Positions 43,321-52,434 of a DNA stretch of 64,000 bases are shown in pieces (the first letter of the stretch is position 1; the number at the start of each line of letters is the position of its first letter). Both the position numbers and the translations under genes were made by a program. Below the pieces are notes generated by a model that worked only from the letters and a program-made list of their open reading frames with translations, did no database searches and was not told the DNA's origin. Source of the DNA: Lachnospiraceae bacterium (GTDB taxonomy: Bacteria; Bacillota; Clostridia; Lachnospirales; Lachnospiraceae); contig JAFVAL010000073.1 in assembly GCA_017480565.1 (NCBI GenBank), positions 21,585 through 85,584 on the forward strand, read 5' to 3'.

Positions 43321-44901
43321 ATGACGAAGAATGAAGCCGCCGAGATAATCGCGAATATGCATGAGAAAAAGGGCCGCGGGGATATGCCCGGAGCGTATGC
43401 GCTTGTAAAGAGTCTGGACGATCGATTTGTGAAGTCTGCCTATGACCAGCTTGCAATCGCGGATGTTTGTATCCAGGAGAAGCAGTACGAAGAAGCATTG
43501 AAATGGCTGAAGAAGGTGAAGGAACACTCCACTTCCAAGCGCCTTTTGGTGCAGTTGATCTATGTCTGCCTGAAGCTCAACCGGATGGATGAGGCACACT
43601 ATTACTATGCCATTTTCGAGAAGAATTATCCGGAAGGGACAGATCGTTATGTGTTAGAGTACCGGATTCGCCGCCAGGAGGGCGCGGATTATCCGGAGCT
43701 GATTGAACTGCTCAAACTGATCAATGAGGATGCATTTTCCGAGCGGTGGTCGTTTGAACTGGCGAAGACCTACCATAAGGCGGAGATGGAGAAGGAGTGC
43801 ATCGCAGAGTGCGACAAGATTATCCTTTGGTTCGGTGAAGGCCCGATTGTTGACAAGGCGAAGAAGCTGCGTGCTTATCATACCGGGGAAGTGCTGCCGG
43901 TAGAGGAGAAGAAGGAAGAGCCTGTCAAGAAGGAAGAAGAGGCTGCGAAGGTTCAGGTCGAAGAAGTCTCGGAAGAGGTCGTGGGACTTGCAGTGGAGAA
44001 GGCCGTAGAGGACACGAAGGAGACGCAGAAGAAGGAAGAGACGGTTGGCACCGAGGAGGTAGCGAAGATCGTTGCCGCGGAGGCGACTGTAGCCGAGGAA
44101 GAAGTCTCCGAGGAACCTGTTGTGGTCGTTGCCTTAAACGAACAGACAGAAGAGAAGGAAGAAGAGACCGTCTCGGAAGAAAAAGAGGAAGAGATTCACG
44201 AAGCGATTGGCGGCGAAGAAGTGGCTAGTCTTGTCACGAAGGCGGTCGGTGAGGTAACCGAGACTCCGCAGGAAGTGGTTAAAGTGGATTTAGGCGAGCA
44301 TCTTGTCACCGAAAAGGCTGAACAGCCGGAGACTTTGGTTCTTGAGATCGTAGAGAAGGTCGGAGAGAAGGAAGCCACCGAGGAAGAGGAAAAGGCAGAA
44401 GAAACGGAAGCCGAGAGCGAGCCTGAGACCAAGGAAGAACCGGATCCTGAGCTTGAGGATTATACGTATCAGGGTCTTGATACGCGCAAAGTCTTCCAGA
44501 TCTATGCGAAGGATGAAGAGGTCAAGCATGATCTCAGAGAAATGGTCGCTACGTTGAAGGAAGATGAGACCGACGGCCTCTTGATGGCGGTCGAGGGAAC
44601 CAATGAGTATGCGAATGCATTTATCATTGATTACCTGAAGTTCTTGTGGAATACCGAGGTCATCGATTATTTGCGCGTGGCACGGATTCCTGCGACGACG
44701 CTCAATGAGCTTAAGCTGACCTGGTATGATGAGGAGCTGACGGATGCGACGCTTCTGGTCACCGGTGCAGAGGACCTGACCGACGCCAAGGAAGAGGAGA
44801 TCCGCGCGATGTTGGATGCGAAGGGCCGCCGTACAAACGTCGTGCTTTTGTATCACGTGGAGGAAGACCGCGTCGACGAACTGGATTTCCGGTTGATTTA
44901 A
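43321..44901 (+). CDS. TPR-like protein with acidic linker and degenerate AAA-like domain
   Basis: 526 residues, no signal or TM segment. Residues about 1-190 are helical repeats of TPR type (KEKQYEEALKWLKKVKE, NRMDEAHYYYAIFEKN). Residues about 195-375 are a Glu/Val-rich low-complexity linker, more than 30 percent glutamate by eye. The last 150 residues have the layout of an AAA+ P-loop domain, but the expected Walker A GxxGxGKT position reads MAVEGTNEYANA, and the Walker B-like strand is TLLVTGAEDL. It is therefore probably a non-hydrolysing scaffold. I cannot name a family. Similar acidic-linker proteins occur in Lachnospiraceae, but that is from memory. It stands alone between galE and the flavin reductase-like gene. 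Confidence 0.7.
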   Translation: MTKNEAAEIIANMHEKKGRGDMPGAYALVKSLDDRFVKSAYDQLAIADVCIQEKQYEEALKWLKKVKEHSTSKRLLVQLIYVCLKLNRMDEAHYYYAIFEKNYPEGTDRYVLEYRIRRQEGADYPELIELLKLINEDAFSERWSFELAKTYHKAEMEKECIAECDKIILWFGEGPIVDKAKKLRAYHTGEVLPVEEKKEEPVKKEEEAAKVQVEEVSEEVVGLAVEKAVEDTKETQKKEETVGTEEVAKIVAAEATVAEEEVSEEPVVVVALNEQTEEKEEETVSEEKEEEIHEAIGGEEVASLVTKAVGEVTETPQEVVKVDLGEHLVTEKAEQPETLVLEIVEKVGEKEATEEEEKAEETEAESEPETKEEPDPELEDYTYQGLDTRKVFQIYAKDEEVKHDLREMVATLKEDETDGLLMAVEGTNEYANAFIIDYLKFLWNTEVIDYLRVARIPATTLNELKLTWYDEELTDATLLVTGAEDLTDAKEEEIRAMLDAKGRRTNVVLLYHVEEDRVDELDFRLI

Positions 44902-44920
44902 ATTTACGTTGTTAAATGTT

Positions 44921-45532
44921 ATGAAGAGAGAAAACTTTAAGCCCGGCAACATGCTTTATCCGCTGCCGGCTGTGATGGTCAGCTGTAAGAAACCCGGGGA
45001 GCGCCCGAATATTGTGACGATCGCCTGGGCGGGGACGGTCTGTTCCAATCCACCGATGGTGTCGATTTCTGTGCGTCCGGAGCGTTATTCCTACGCGATC
45101 ATCAAGGAGACAGGTGAGTTTGTGATCAATCTGACCACGAGAGATCTGGCGGCAGCCATGGATACGTGCGGGGTTGTCTCAGGCCGTGACGTGGATAAGT
45201 TTGAAAAGCTGCATCTGACAGAGATCCCGGTGGACGGTGTGGACGCGCCGGGGATCGGCGAGAGCCCTGTCTGCATTGCCTGCAAGGTGCGCGACGTCAT
45301 TTCCCTCGGAAGCCATGACATGTTTTTGGCAGATGTGGTCAATGTCTCTGTGGATGCGTCCTATCTGGATGAAAACGGGCGTTTTGATCTAAACCGCGCA
45401 GACCTGCTTACCTACTCTCACGGCACGTACTTTGGGCTGGGAGAGCAGCTTGGTACCTTTGGTTATTCTGTGCGCAAAAAGAAGAAGCCAGGTACGAAAA
45501 AACGTGAAAAACGTGAAAAGTTGCAATCTTGA
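44921..45532 (+). CDS. Flavin reductase-like (FMN-binding) protein
   Basis: 203 residues from ATG 44921; TTG 44909 is an alternative. The ribosome site is poor for either. The FMN-binding split-barrel family pattern is clear: NMLYPLPAVMVSCKKP, IVTIAWAGTVCSNPPMVSIS, and GEFVINLTT with LGSHDMFLADV. The C-terminus ends in a Lys/Arg-rich tail (KKKKPGTKKREKREK) beyond the usual domain. Such proteins reduce flavins or act as FMN oxidoreductases; substrate unknown. The murA promoter lies inside its 3' end. Confidence 0.85.
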   Translation: MKRENFKPGNMLYPLPAVMVSCKKPGERPNIVTIAWAGTVCSNPPMVSISVRPERYSYAIIKETGEFVINLTTRDLAAAMDTCGVVSGRDVDKFEKLHLTEIPVDGVDAPGIGESPVCIACKVRDVISLGSHDMFLADVVNVSVDASYLDENGRFDLNRADLLTYSHGTYFGLGEQLGTFGYSVRKKKKPGTKKREKREKLQS

Positions 45533-45548
45533 CAAGGTATGATATACT
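45521..45548 (+). promoter_or_regulatory. Promoter of murA-csoR
   Basis: TTGCAA (45521-45526) and TATACT (45543-45548) with 16-nt spacing, beginning inside the end of the flavin reductase-like gene. Confidence 0.6.
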
Positions 45549-45607
45549 TAAGGGACAGCGAAAGAAAGACCAACCGATTGTAAAGGGATCATTTTTTGAG
45601 GTGTAAA

Positions 45608-46906
45608 GTGGAACAATATATTATGAAAGGTGGTAAACCGCTTGTCGGTGAAGTTGTCATCGGCGGTGCGAAGAACGCAGCGCTCGGCATTCTGGCCGCG
45701 GCAACGATGACGGACGAGATGGTGACCATCGATAATTTACCGGATATCAGGGACATCAATGTGATGCTGCAGGCGATCGAGGGCATCGGCGCGAATGTCG
45801 TGCACAGTGCTTCTCACGAGGTGAAGATCACAAGCCGCAATATCCATGCGATGAACGTAGACAATGAATATATCAGACGCATCCGCGCTTCCTATTATTT
45901 GTTAGGCGCGCTGCTAGGCAAGTATCACCGGGCGCAGGTTGCGCTTCCCGGCGGATGTAATATCGGCAGCCGTCCGATCGACCAGCACATCAAGGGATTT
46001 AAGGCACTTGGCGCGAAGGTTTCCATCGGCCAGGATATGATCTGTGTCGAGGCAGAGCACCTGCGGGGCAGCCACATTTATCTCGACGTGGTCAGTGTCG
46101 GTGCGACGATCAACATTATGCTGGCGGCCAGCATGGCAGAAGGACGCACGATCATCGAGAATGTGGCGAAGGAGCCGCATGTCGTTGATGTCGCGAACTT
46201 CTTAAACAGCATGGGTGCGAACATCAAGGGCGCCGGAACGGATATCATCCGTATCGTTGGCGTGGAGAAGCTGCATGGCAGTGTTTACTCCATCATCCCG
46301 GATCAGATCGAAGCGGGAACCTTTATGTTTGCGGCAGCCGCAACCAAGGGCGATGTCCTGATTAAGAATGTGATTCCGAAGCATCTGGAGTCCATTTCCG
46401 CAAAGCTCATTGAGATTGGTGCGGAAGTCGAAGAGTTTGACGATGCGGTGCGTGTGGTCGCGGCAAAGAGACTGGGCAGAACCCAGGTCAAGACCCTGCC
46501 TTACCCTGGTTTCCCGACCGATATGCAGCCTCAGATGACCGTGCTTTTGGCGTTATCTCACGGGGCTTCGACGGTTTCGGAGAGCATCTTTGAGAATCGT
46601 TTTATGTATGTTGATGAGCTCTTTAAAATGGGCGCGCAGATTAAGGTGGAAGGCAATACCGCACACATCGACGGTGTCGAGAGCTTGATCGGAGCGACGG
46701 TCTTTGCACCGGATCTTCGTGCCGGCGCCGCGCTTGTGATCGCCGGACTGGCGGCTAAGGGCTATACGATGGTGCAGCAGATCCACTACATTGAACGTGG
46801 ATATGAGACATTTGAAAAGAAGCTGCAGCTTTTAGGCGCAGATATCGAGAAAGTTGAGGTCGACGATCCGAAGGCTGTGCGCAAGTTTCAGATGAGGGTT
46901 GGTTGA
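45608..46906 (+). CDS. murA: UDP-N-acetylglucosamine 1-carboxyvinyltransferase (MurA)
   Basis: 432 residues from GTG 45608 (GAGG 6 nt upstream), giving the usual MEQY start; an upstream TTG at 45596 is less likely. First committed step of peptidoglycan synthesis: enolpyruvyl transfer from PEP to UDP-GlcNAc. The [13 protein letters not shown] loop, the catalytic cysteine in [16 protein letters not shown] (so fosfomycin-sensitive type) and [12 protein letters not shown] are all present. The stop overlaps the csoR start by one codon. Firmicutes often have two MurA copies; only this one is here. Confidence 0.96.
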   Translation: MEQYIMKGGKPLVGEVVIGGAKNAALGILAAATMTDEMVTIDNLPDIRDINVMLQAIEGIGANVVHSASHEVKITSRNIHAMNVDNEYIRRIRASYYLLGALLGKYHRAQVALPGGCNIGSRPIDQHIKGFKALGAKVSIGQDMICVEAEHLRGSHIYLDVVSVGATINIMLAASMAEGRTIIENVAKEPHVVDVANFLNSMGANIKGAGTDIIRIVGVEKLHGSVYSIIPDQIEAGTFMFAAAATKGDVLIKNVIPKHLESISAKLIEIGAEVEEFDDAVRVVAAKRLGRTQVKTLPYPGFPTDMQPQMTVLLALSHGASTVSESIFENRFMYVDELFKMGAQIKVEGNTAHIDGVESLIGATVFAPDLRAGAALVIAGLAAKGYTMVQQIHYIERGYETFEKKLQLLGADIEKVEVDDPKAVRKFQMRVG

Positions 46907-47244
46907 TCGTTTTGGAAGAGAATTGCTGTTGTGGGACGCAGACGGAGCAGGAAAGCTGCTGCTGCGGACCGAAGAAGGATAGAAGTCCGGAAGAGTATAA
47001 GAAGCTGGTCAACCGCCTAAACCGCATCGAAGGACAGGTGCGGGGCGTGCACCGGATGTTGGATGACGGCGCGTACTGCGTAGATATTCTGACACAGGTG
47101 TCCGCGATCCAGAGCGCGTTAAGCGGGTTTTCGCAGGTGCTCTTAGATGATCATATTAAGAGCTGTGTGGTAAATGATGTCGAGGCCGGCGGGACTGAGA
47201 AGATTGATGAGCTGATCACGCTGCTCCGGAAGATGATGAAGTGA
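46903..47244 (+). CDS. csoR: CsoR/RcnR-family metal-sensing repressor with cysteine-rich N-terminus
   Basis: 113 residues from TTG 46903, overlapping the murA stop; GAGGG lies 4 nt upstream. The four-helix CsoR fold is evident ([19 protein letters not shown]). All three copper(I) ligands of CsoR are present: Cys in GAYCVDIL and His-x3-Cys in DDHIKSC. Unusual is an N-terminal extension with two CCC triplets (CCCG and CCCGPKK), six extra cysteines, which could be a second metal or thiol site. No copper exporter lies next to it, so its target is elsewhere; being fused to murA transcription is odd. Confidence 0.9.
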   Translation: MIVLEENCCCGTQTEQESCCCGPKKDRSPEEYKKLVNRLNRIEGQVRGVHRMLDDGAYCVDILTQVSAIQSALSGFSQVLLDDHIKSCVVNDVEAGGTEKIDELITLLRKMMK

Positions 47245-47251
47245 GGGGGGG

Positions 47252-47396
47252 AGAGGCACCCTTGGTCGCTGTAGCTCACCTTGAATATGAAAAAGAGCCA
47301 TGAAAAAATCATGCTAGCATGATTTTTTCATGGCTCTTTTTCATATTCGGTGCCTCTTAACGCGCAGAAAAGCGACTAATGCACTAGTCGCTTTTC
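47252..47396. repeat. 66-bp perfect palindrome plus nested hairpins after csoR
   Basis: Bases 47283-47348 form a perfect palindrome of 33+33 nt without spacer. It is embraced by AGAGGCACC (47252-47260) and its exact complement (47349-47357). A 12-bp perfect hairpin follows (47367-47378 with 47385-47396), whose left arm can also pair with GTCGCT at 47265-47270. It sits in the 367-nt gap before ade1; the remainder of the gap holds direct repeats and a probable promoter. Confidence 0.85.
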
Positions 47397-47446
47397 AAGG
47401 GTGGGAGTAGAAAGTGTTGTTTCACGATCTGATATCAGGATAATGG

Positions 47447-47481
47447 CAAATTGTGAAAAAAATGTGTCCAATTTGTGAAAA
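47447..47481 (+). promoter_or_regulatory. Direct repeats upstream of ade1
   Basis: TTGTGAAAA occurs at 47451-47459 and 47473-47481, 22 bp apart (two helical turns), each preceded by CAAAT or CAATT. The arrangement suggests tandem regulator sites. A TATACT at 47510-47515 is the likely -10. Confidence 0.4.
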
Positions 47482-47611
47482 CTTATGGTTTCATAGCGAT
47501 TTTTATCAGATATACTGTTAGAATGTGAAGTGTGATTTGTGGTGATTTTATGCGGTTTTACAGATCACGCATGGCATCCAATCAGACGTTGAGAAAGGAA
47601 TGGATTTGGCA

Positions 47612-49384
47612 ATGAGAGTATCTGAGAAAGCGGATCGCAGCCGGCTCATTCAGGCTGCACTTCAGAAGATTCCTTGTGATTTTACAATTACAAATGTGAA
47701 GCTGGTCAATACCATCACTGCGGAGGTTTATCCCGCCAGTGTTGATGTACTTGACGGGCATGTTGTACGAGTGCGGGAGGAAGGTCAGGAGACATCGCTT
47801 CCTGCAAAGAAGATTTTGGATGGTGAGGGGCGTTATCTGGTTCCTGGATTTATCGATGCGCACATGCATGTGGAGAGTTCGATGATGATACCCGAGAATT
47901 TCGGGCGTCAGGCGGTGACCTGGGGCACGACGACCGTTTGCACCGACCCGCATGAGATCGGTAACGTCATGGGGATCCCCGGCGTTGAGTTTATGCTGGA
48001 GAGTGGCAGGCAGTGTGCGATCCGTCATTATGTGCTGGCACCGTCTTCCGTTCCCGCGGTTCCGGGTCTTGAGAGCACCGGCGCAGCATTTTTTGCAAAA
48101 GAAATTGGTGAGCTGTTGGACAAGGACGACGTTGTCGGCATCGCTGAGATCATGGATTATGTGGGCGTGATCCAGGACTCTGAGCGGATGCACAAGATCA
48201 TCGATGAAGGTTACAAGAGAAATCTGCTTCTGCAGGGCCATGCACCGAGCGTGACCGGCGCAGATCTGGCGGCTTACCGCATCGGCGGCCCTTGCACAGA
48301 TCATGAGAGCAACACTGCAGACGAGGTGCGTGAGAAATTGAGAAATGGAATTCATATCAATCTCCGTGCAAGCTCGATCGTGGATAACCTGGGCGATCTT
48401 GTCGACGGCCTGGAAGGCATGCGTGCGTACGATTTCGTTTCTTTCTGCACGGACGATGTGCATGCGAAGGATCTTTTGGAGAATGGACACATCAACGCAG
48501 TGGTTGCGAAAGCGATCGCTCATGGCTTAAACCCCGTGGATGCAGTGAAAATGGCGACGCTCAACTGTGCAAGAGAGTACGGATTTGACGATCTTGGTGC
48601 GCTGGCACCCGGCTATATCGCTGACATGCAGTTGGTGGATGATCTGACATTTACAAAGAAGCCAAAGGCAGTCTGGGTTCGTGGCGAACTTGTTTCTGAA
48701 AATGGTGTCTATGTGGCGAAGGATCCTGAGGCAAAGCAGTATCATTTCCCGAACACCGTGAATATGGATCAGATTCGGGGTCCGGAGGACTTAAAACTTC
48801 ATGCACCGGAAGGGTGCGGCGATACCGTGAAGACTCTGATTATGGAGCCGGTGACCGCAGGAATTGTCATGAAGGGAACTTATGAGGAACTGCCGGTGGT
48901 AGATGGCTGCGTGTCGATCGAGGGCAGAGATGACCTGCAGTTCGTCTGTATAGCCAACCGTTACGGAACAGGCGATATCTCCATCGTGGTTTACCGCGGA
49001 TTTGGCCTGCAGGAAGGTGCGCTTGCTTCGACGGTCTCCCATGACAGCCATAATTTCACGGTCATTTATAAAAATGTGGAAGACGCCTATGTCTGCGTGG
49101 AGGCCTTAAAAGCATCCGGCGGTGGCATGTGTGCGGCAAATCAAGGAAAACTCCTCTACACTCTGCCTTTCCCGGTCGCGGGGCTAATGAGCTTGCTTCC
49201 TTGTGAGGAATTGGCGCCGGAGATCGAGAAGATGGAAAATGCCATGTTTGCGATTTGCCCGAACTCCTCGTCGCTTTTGATGGTTGCGGTGCTGGCACTT
49301 CCGGTGCGTCCGGGCATTATCATCACGGACAAGGGCATCGTCAACGGAGATACCCAGACCTTTGTCAGTGTATTTGCGGATTAA
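47612..49384 (+). CDS. ade: Adenine deaminase (first copy)
   Basis: 590 residues from ATG 47612, selected because it matches the start of the second copy and the ribosome site AAGGA abuts the earlier ATG at 47600. Converts adenine to hypoxanthine and ammonia in purine salvage. The amidohydrolase metal motif HMHVESS in FIDAHMHVESSMM, DPHEIGNVMG, the GHAPSVTG histidine and CTDDVHAKDLL are intact, so both metal sites should work. A paralogue of the same length lies 1.1 kb downstream. A terminator follows, so the two are separately transcribed. Confidence 0.95.
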   Translation: MRVSEKADRSRLIQAALQKIPCDFTITNVKLVNTITAEVYPASVDVLDGHVVRVREEGQETSLPAKKILDGEGRYLVPGFIDAHMHVESSMMIPENFGRQAVTWGTTTVCTDPHEIGNVMGIPGVEFMLESGRQCAIRHYVLAPSSVPAVPGLESTGAAFFAKEIGELLDKDDVVGIAEIMDYVGVIQDSERMHKIIDEGYKRNLLLQGHAPSVTGADLAAYRIGGPCTDHESNTADEVREKLRNGIHINLRASSIVDNLGDLVDGLEGMRAYDFVSFCTDDVHAKDLLENGHINAVVAKAIAHGLNPVDAVKMATLNCAREYGFDDLGALAPGYIADMQLVDDLTFTKKPKAVWVRGELVSENGVYVAKDPEAKQYHFPNTVNMDQIRGPEDLKLHAPEGCGDTVKTLIMEPVTAGIVMKGTYEELPVVDGCVSIEGRDDLQFVCIANRYGTGDISIVVYRGFGLQEGALASTVSHDSHNFTVIYKNVEDAYVCVEALKASGGGMCAANQGKLLYTLPFPVAGLMSLLPCEELAPEIEKMENAMFAICPNSSSLLMVAVLALPVRPGIIITDKGIVNGDTQTFVSVFAD

Positions 49385-49408
49385 AGAATTGAAAAGATAA
49401 ACGAAGAG

Positions 49409-49451
49409 AGATCCTGGATGCTGAAATGGAAATCCGGGGTCTTTCTTTTTA
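49409..49451 (+). terminator. Rho-independent terminator of the first ade gene
   Basis: AGATCCTGGAT (49409-49419) pairs with 49432-49442 (11 bp including wobbles), then ttcttttt. Confidence 0.75.
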
Positions 49452-49503
49452 TATCAAATGGAAATATAACGGATAAATTTCGAACAAAACGGTAAAATAG
49501 CGG

Positions 49504-49532
49504 TTGACAAATAAGGCGCAAGCGAGTATGAT
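49504..49532 (+). promoter_or_regulatory. Promoter of the HTH-Uma2 gene
   Basis: TTGACA (49504-49509) and TATGAT (49527-49532) with 17-nt spacing, about 28 nt before the start region. Confidence 0.8.
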
Positions 49533-49566
49533 GATGCTATCAGGAAAGCGGGAGGGAACATTTGCG

Positions 49567-50376
49567 ATGACGATTGATGAGATGAGACAGAGAAAAGCGG
49601 AGCTTGGCTACACGAATGAGATGCTTGCGCAGAAGACAGGAGTGCCGCTTGGCACCGTACAGAAGATTTTTGCGGGGGTGACGAAGGCTCCGAGAAAGAG
49701 GACGTTGGATGCGCTGGCGGAGGCACTTCGCCCTCCGGTCTGGAATCCCCTGGATGAGGAGATCCTATGGACCGGCGTGCTGCGGGAATCTCCGGCGCCT
49801 TATACATCTGGAAGCAAAAGGCGGAGAGAGTTCACGGCAGAGGACTATTATGCCATGACGGATGATCGGCGCTGCGAGCTGATTGATGGACAGATCTATG
49901 ATATGTCGTCTCCGTCTAGGCTGCATCAGGGTGTTCTAGGGGACATCTATGTTCAATTATATGAATGTGTAAGCAGACATGAGGGACAGTGTTTCCTTTA
50001 TCTGGCACCGTCAGATGTGCAGCTGGGAGAGAAGACGGTAGTGCAGCCGGATCTCTACATTCATTGTCATCCGGAGAATGAGAGTCCAGAGCCGTTAAGG
50101 ACGGCTCCGGATTTCATTATCGAAGTTACCTCACCGTCTACCCTTCAGCATGATTTACTGCGCAAGCATTATCTGTATCAAAAGTGTGGCGTGCGGGAAT
50201 ACTGGATTGTAGATCCGCGGAAGAAAAAGGTTGTGGTATTTGATTTGGAGCACGAGGAATTGCCGGATTCGTATACGTTTGAGGATGTGGTTCCTGTGAA
50301 GATCTCGCAGGGAGAATGTGCCATAGATTTTCGAAGGGTGTTCAAGCGGGTGTCGCATCTTTATGATGCTTCTTAA
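49567..50376 (+). CDS. HTH-Uma2 fusion: XRE-type DNA-binding domain plus PD-(D/E)XK nuclease-like domain
   Basis: 269 residues from ATG 49567, with GGAGGG 10 nt upstream; a longer frame would begin inside the -35 box. Residues 1-55 are a Cro/C1-type HTH (LAQKTGVPLGTVQKIFAG). Residues about 80-269 are a Uma2-family (DUF820) domain with the restriction-endonuclease-like core: glutamate in CELIDGQIYDM, VQPDLYI aspartate, FIIEVTSPST and the lysine of the following helix region. Uma2 proteins are abundant in cyanobacteria and some Firmicutes, sometimes in mobile or defence contexts, and their nuclease activity is mostly untested. The gene stands between two ade paralogues with its own promoter. 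Confidence 0.85.
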   Translation: MTIDEMRQRKAELGYTNEMLAQKTGVPLGTVQKIFAGVTKAPRKRTLDALAEALRPPVWNPLDEEILWTGVLRESPAPYTSGSKRRREFTAEDYYAMTDDRRCELIDGQIYDMSSPSRLHQGVLGDIYVQLYECVSRHEGQCFLYLAPSDVQLGEKTVVQPDLYIHCHPENESPEPLRTAPDFIIEVTSPSTLQHDLLRKHYLYQKCGVREYWIVDPRKKKVVVFDLEHEELPDSYTFEDVVPVKISQGECAIDFRRVFKRVSHLYDAS

Positions 50377-50388
50377 AGAAGATAGGGT

Positions 50389-50418
50389 TTGACACCGGCA
50401 GCAGCTTGCCGCTACAAT
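50389..50418 (+). promoter_or_regulatory. Promoter of the second ade gene
   Basis: TTGACA (50389-50394) and TACAAT (50413-50418) with 18-nt spacing, about 40 nt upstream of the ribosome site GAGAGGAAG. Confidence 0.75.
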
Positions 50419-50464
50419 AAGAATGCAGTTAACATTCATATTTTGTTGAGAGGAAGATAGGGTT

Positions 50465-52237
50465 ATGAGAGTCAGACAAAACCGTGACCGCACCAGATTG
50501 ATCCGTGCGGCAATGCAGGAGATTCCCTGCGACCTGACCGTTGAGAATGCACAGTTTGTCAATGTAATCACCGGAGAAGTCTATCCTGCAAGCGTAGATG
50601 TGATCGACGGGATCGTTGTTCGTGTGCGCGAAGAAGGGGAGACGACTGTCTGTCCGTCGAAGGAGATCTACGATGCGAAGGGTAAATACCTGGTGCCGGG
50701 CTTTATTGATGTGCATATGCATATCGAGAGCACGATGATGATTCCGGAGAATTTTGGGCGTGCCGCGATCTTATGCGGGACGACTTCGGTTTTCGTGGAT
50801 CCCCATGAGATTGGCAACGTCCTTGGAATCGATGGAATCAAGTTTATGATCGAGAATGCGAAGAAGTCTCCCGTACGTCAGTTTAACCTGGCTTCTTCGT
50901 GTGTGCCTTCTGTTCCGGGTGTGGAGCAGGCGGGCGCTTCCTTTGGCGCGAAGGAGATCGCTGAGCTTCTGGACATGGAAGGGGTCTACGGTGTCGCGGA
51001 GGTTATGGATTTTTACAATGTCATCCACGACGAGAAGCGGATGCATGAAGTGGTAGAAGAAGGTGTAAAGCGTGGTGCACTCATTCAGGGACATGCACCG
51101 GGCTTGCACGGTAAGGAGATCGCTGCCTATCATTTGGCAGGTATGGTCGATAATCACTGCATGAACTGTGCCGAGGACATGGTTGCGAATCTGCGTGCGG
51201 GAATGTATACGGATATGCAGGAGAGTTCTCTTTCGCCAAGGCGTATGCCGCAGCTTCTGGACGGGATCAAGAAGATGCGATACACAGATCATGTCACTCT
51301 GTGCAATGATGATGTGCATGCGAAAGATTTGTTGGAGACCGGTCATGTGAATCGCCTGACGAAGTCTGCGATGATGGAGGGAATCGATCCGATCGATGTG
51401 ATTCGGTGGGTGACGTACAACGCGTCCCGCGCGGTGCAGATGGATGACATCGGTGCACTTGCGCCGGGATATTTGGCAGACATGCAGCTACTTGACGCCT
51501 TAGACGGACGCAATCCTTATGCGGTTTTCCGGGAAGGGAAGCTATTGGTCGAAGACTTTAAGTTTCTTAACGAGACACCGGCCGAGGTGCAGACCTATGA
51601 GAATACGATGCACCTTGATTACGTAGAGAGCGCGGAGGATTTCGTTCTTTCTGCACCGGAAGGAGCAAAGAAGACGGTGACTGCGCTGGTGCTTGATTAC
51701 GGCAACAGCCAGGGTTTTGGACACATGTGCGATGCAGCTTATGAAGAAGTACCGGTTGTGGATGGCAAGGTGGATCTGAGCGGACGCGACGACCTATTTT
51801 ATGTCTGTTGCTTTAACCGCCATGGGAAGAGCGATCATACGATTGCAATCTGCAAAGGATTCGGACTGGAAAAAGGTGCGATTGCAAGCACGGTTGCGCA
51901 TGACTGTCACAATTTCCTCTGCATGTATAAGAATCCGGAGGATGCATTTGTCCTGGCAAAGGCACTCAGAGAGTGCGGCGGCGGTGTCGCAAGCGCGCTT
52001 GACGGGGAAGTGATCGGACTGCTGGAACTGCCGTTGGCAGGATTGATGAGTCCGCTTCCTTGCGAGGAGCTTGTGCCTGCGATCGCTGCTGTGGAAGAGG
52101 CAGCGAAGACCATTTGCCCGAAGAAGATGCTGATGCAGATCGCAGTGATTGCCCTTGCGTGCATTCCGGGTGCGATCATCACAGATCTTGGCGTCATCGA
52201 TGGCAGTACGCAGGAATGGTATCCGCTTTGGAAATAG
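50465..52237 (+). CDS. ade: Adenine deaminase (second copy)
   Basis: 590 residues, the same length as the upstream copy and clearly homologous along the whole sequence, yet well diverged. Metal motifs are intact: HMHIESTMM, DPHEIGNVLG, QGHAPGLHG and CNDDVHAKDLL. Adenine to hypoxanthine in salvage. Two paralogues 1.1 kb apart point to an old tandem duplication, later split by the HTH-Uma2 gene. Having its own promoter suggests different regulation or different substrate preference; the second reading is inference. A 12-bp perfect hairpin follows. Confidence 0.95.
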   Translation: MRVRQNRDRTRLIRAAMQEIPCDLTVENAQFVNVITGEVYPASVDVIDGIVVRVREEGETTVCPSKEIYDAKGKYLVPGFIDVHMHIESTMMIPENFGRAAILCGTTSVFVDPHEIGNVLGIDGIKFMIENAKKSPVRQFNLASSCVPSVPGVEQAGASFGAKEIAELLDMEGVYGVAEVMDFYNVIHDEKRMHEVVEEGVKRGALIQGHAPGLHGKEIAAYHLAGMVDNHCMNCAEDMVANLRAGMYTDMQESSLSPRRMPQLLDGIKKMRYTDHVTLCNDDVHAKDLLETGHVNRLTKSAMMEGIDPIDVIRWVTYNASRAVQMDDIGALAPGYLADMQLLDALDGRNPYAVFREGKLLVEDFKFLNETPAEVQTYENTMHLDYVESAEDFVLSAPEGAKKTVTALVLDYGNSQGFGHMCDAAYEEVPVVDGKVDLSGRDDLFYVCCFNRHGKSDHTIAICKGFGLEKGAIASTVAHDCHNFLCMYKNPEDAFVLAKALRECGGGVASALDGEVIGLLELPLAGLMSPLPCEELVPAIAAVEEAAKTICPKKMLMQIAVIALACIPGAIITDLGVIDGSTQEWYPLWK

Positions 52238-52250
52238 CGCATAATGAAGA

Positions 52251-52276
52251 TCTGCCGGTGCATTTGCACCGGCAGA
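52251..52276 (+). terminator. Hairpin after the second ade gene
   Basis: TCTGCCGGTGCA and its exact complement (12 bp, 2-nt gap so the practical loop is 4-6 nt), no T tract after it. It may end or protect the transcript. Confidence 0.5.
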
Positions 52277-52434
52277 CCCGCTTCATGTATTAAAATGGGG
52301 AGAAGAAATAAAAAAACAAAAACAATTCTTATCTAACAAGCTAGCTTCATTATAACGGGTGAAAATGAGCAGAGTTTGGATGAAATATGAACTTTTTGTA
52401 AACATTTGACAATTTTTTCTCAAAGAGGAGAACT

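Noticed and set aside
47245-47611. Purine riboswitch before the first adenine deaminase
   Set aside because: The conserved core of the purine riboswitch is not present; the structure there is a simple palindrome.
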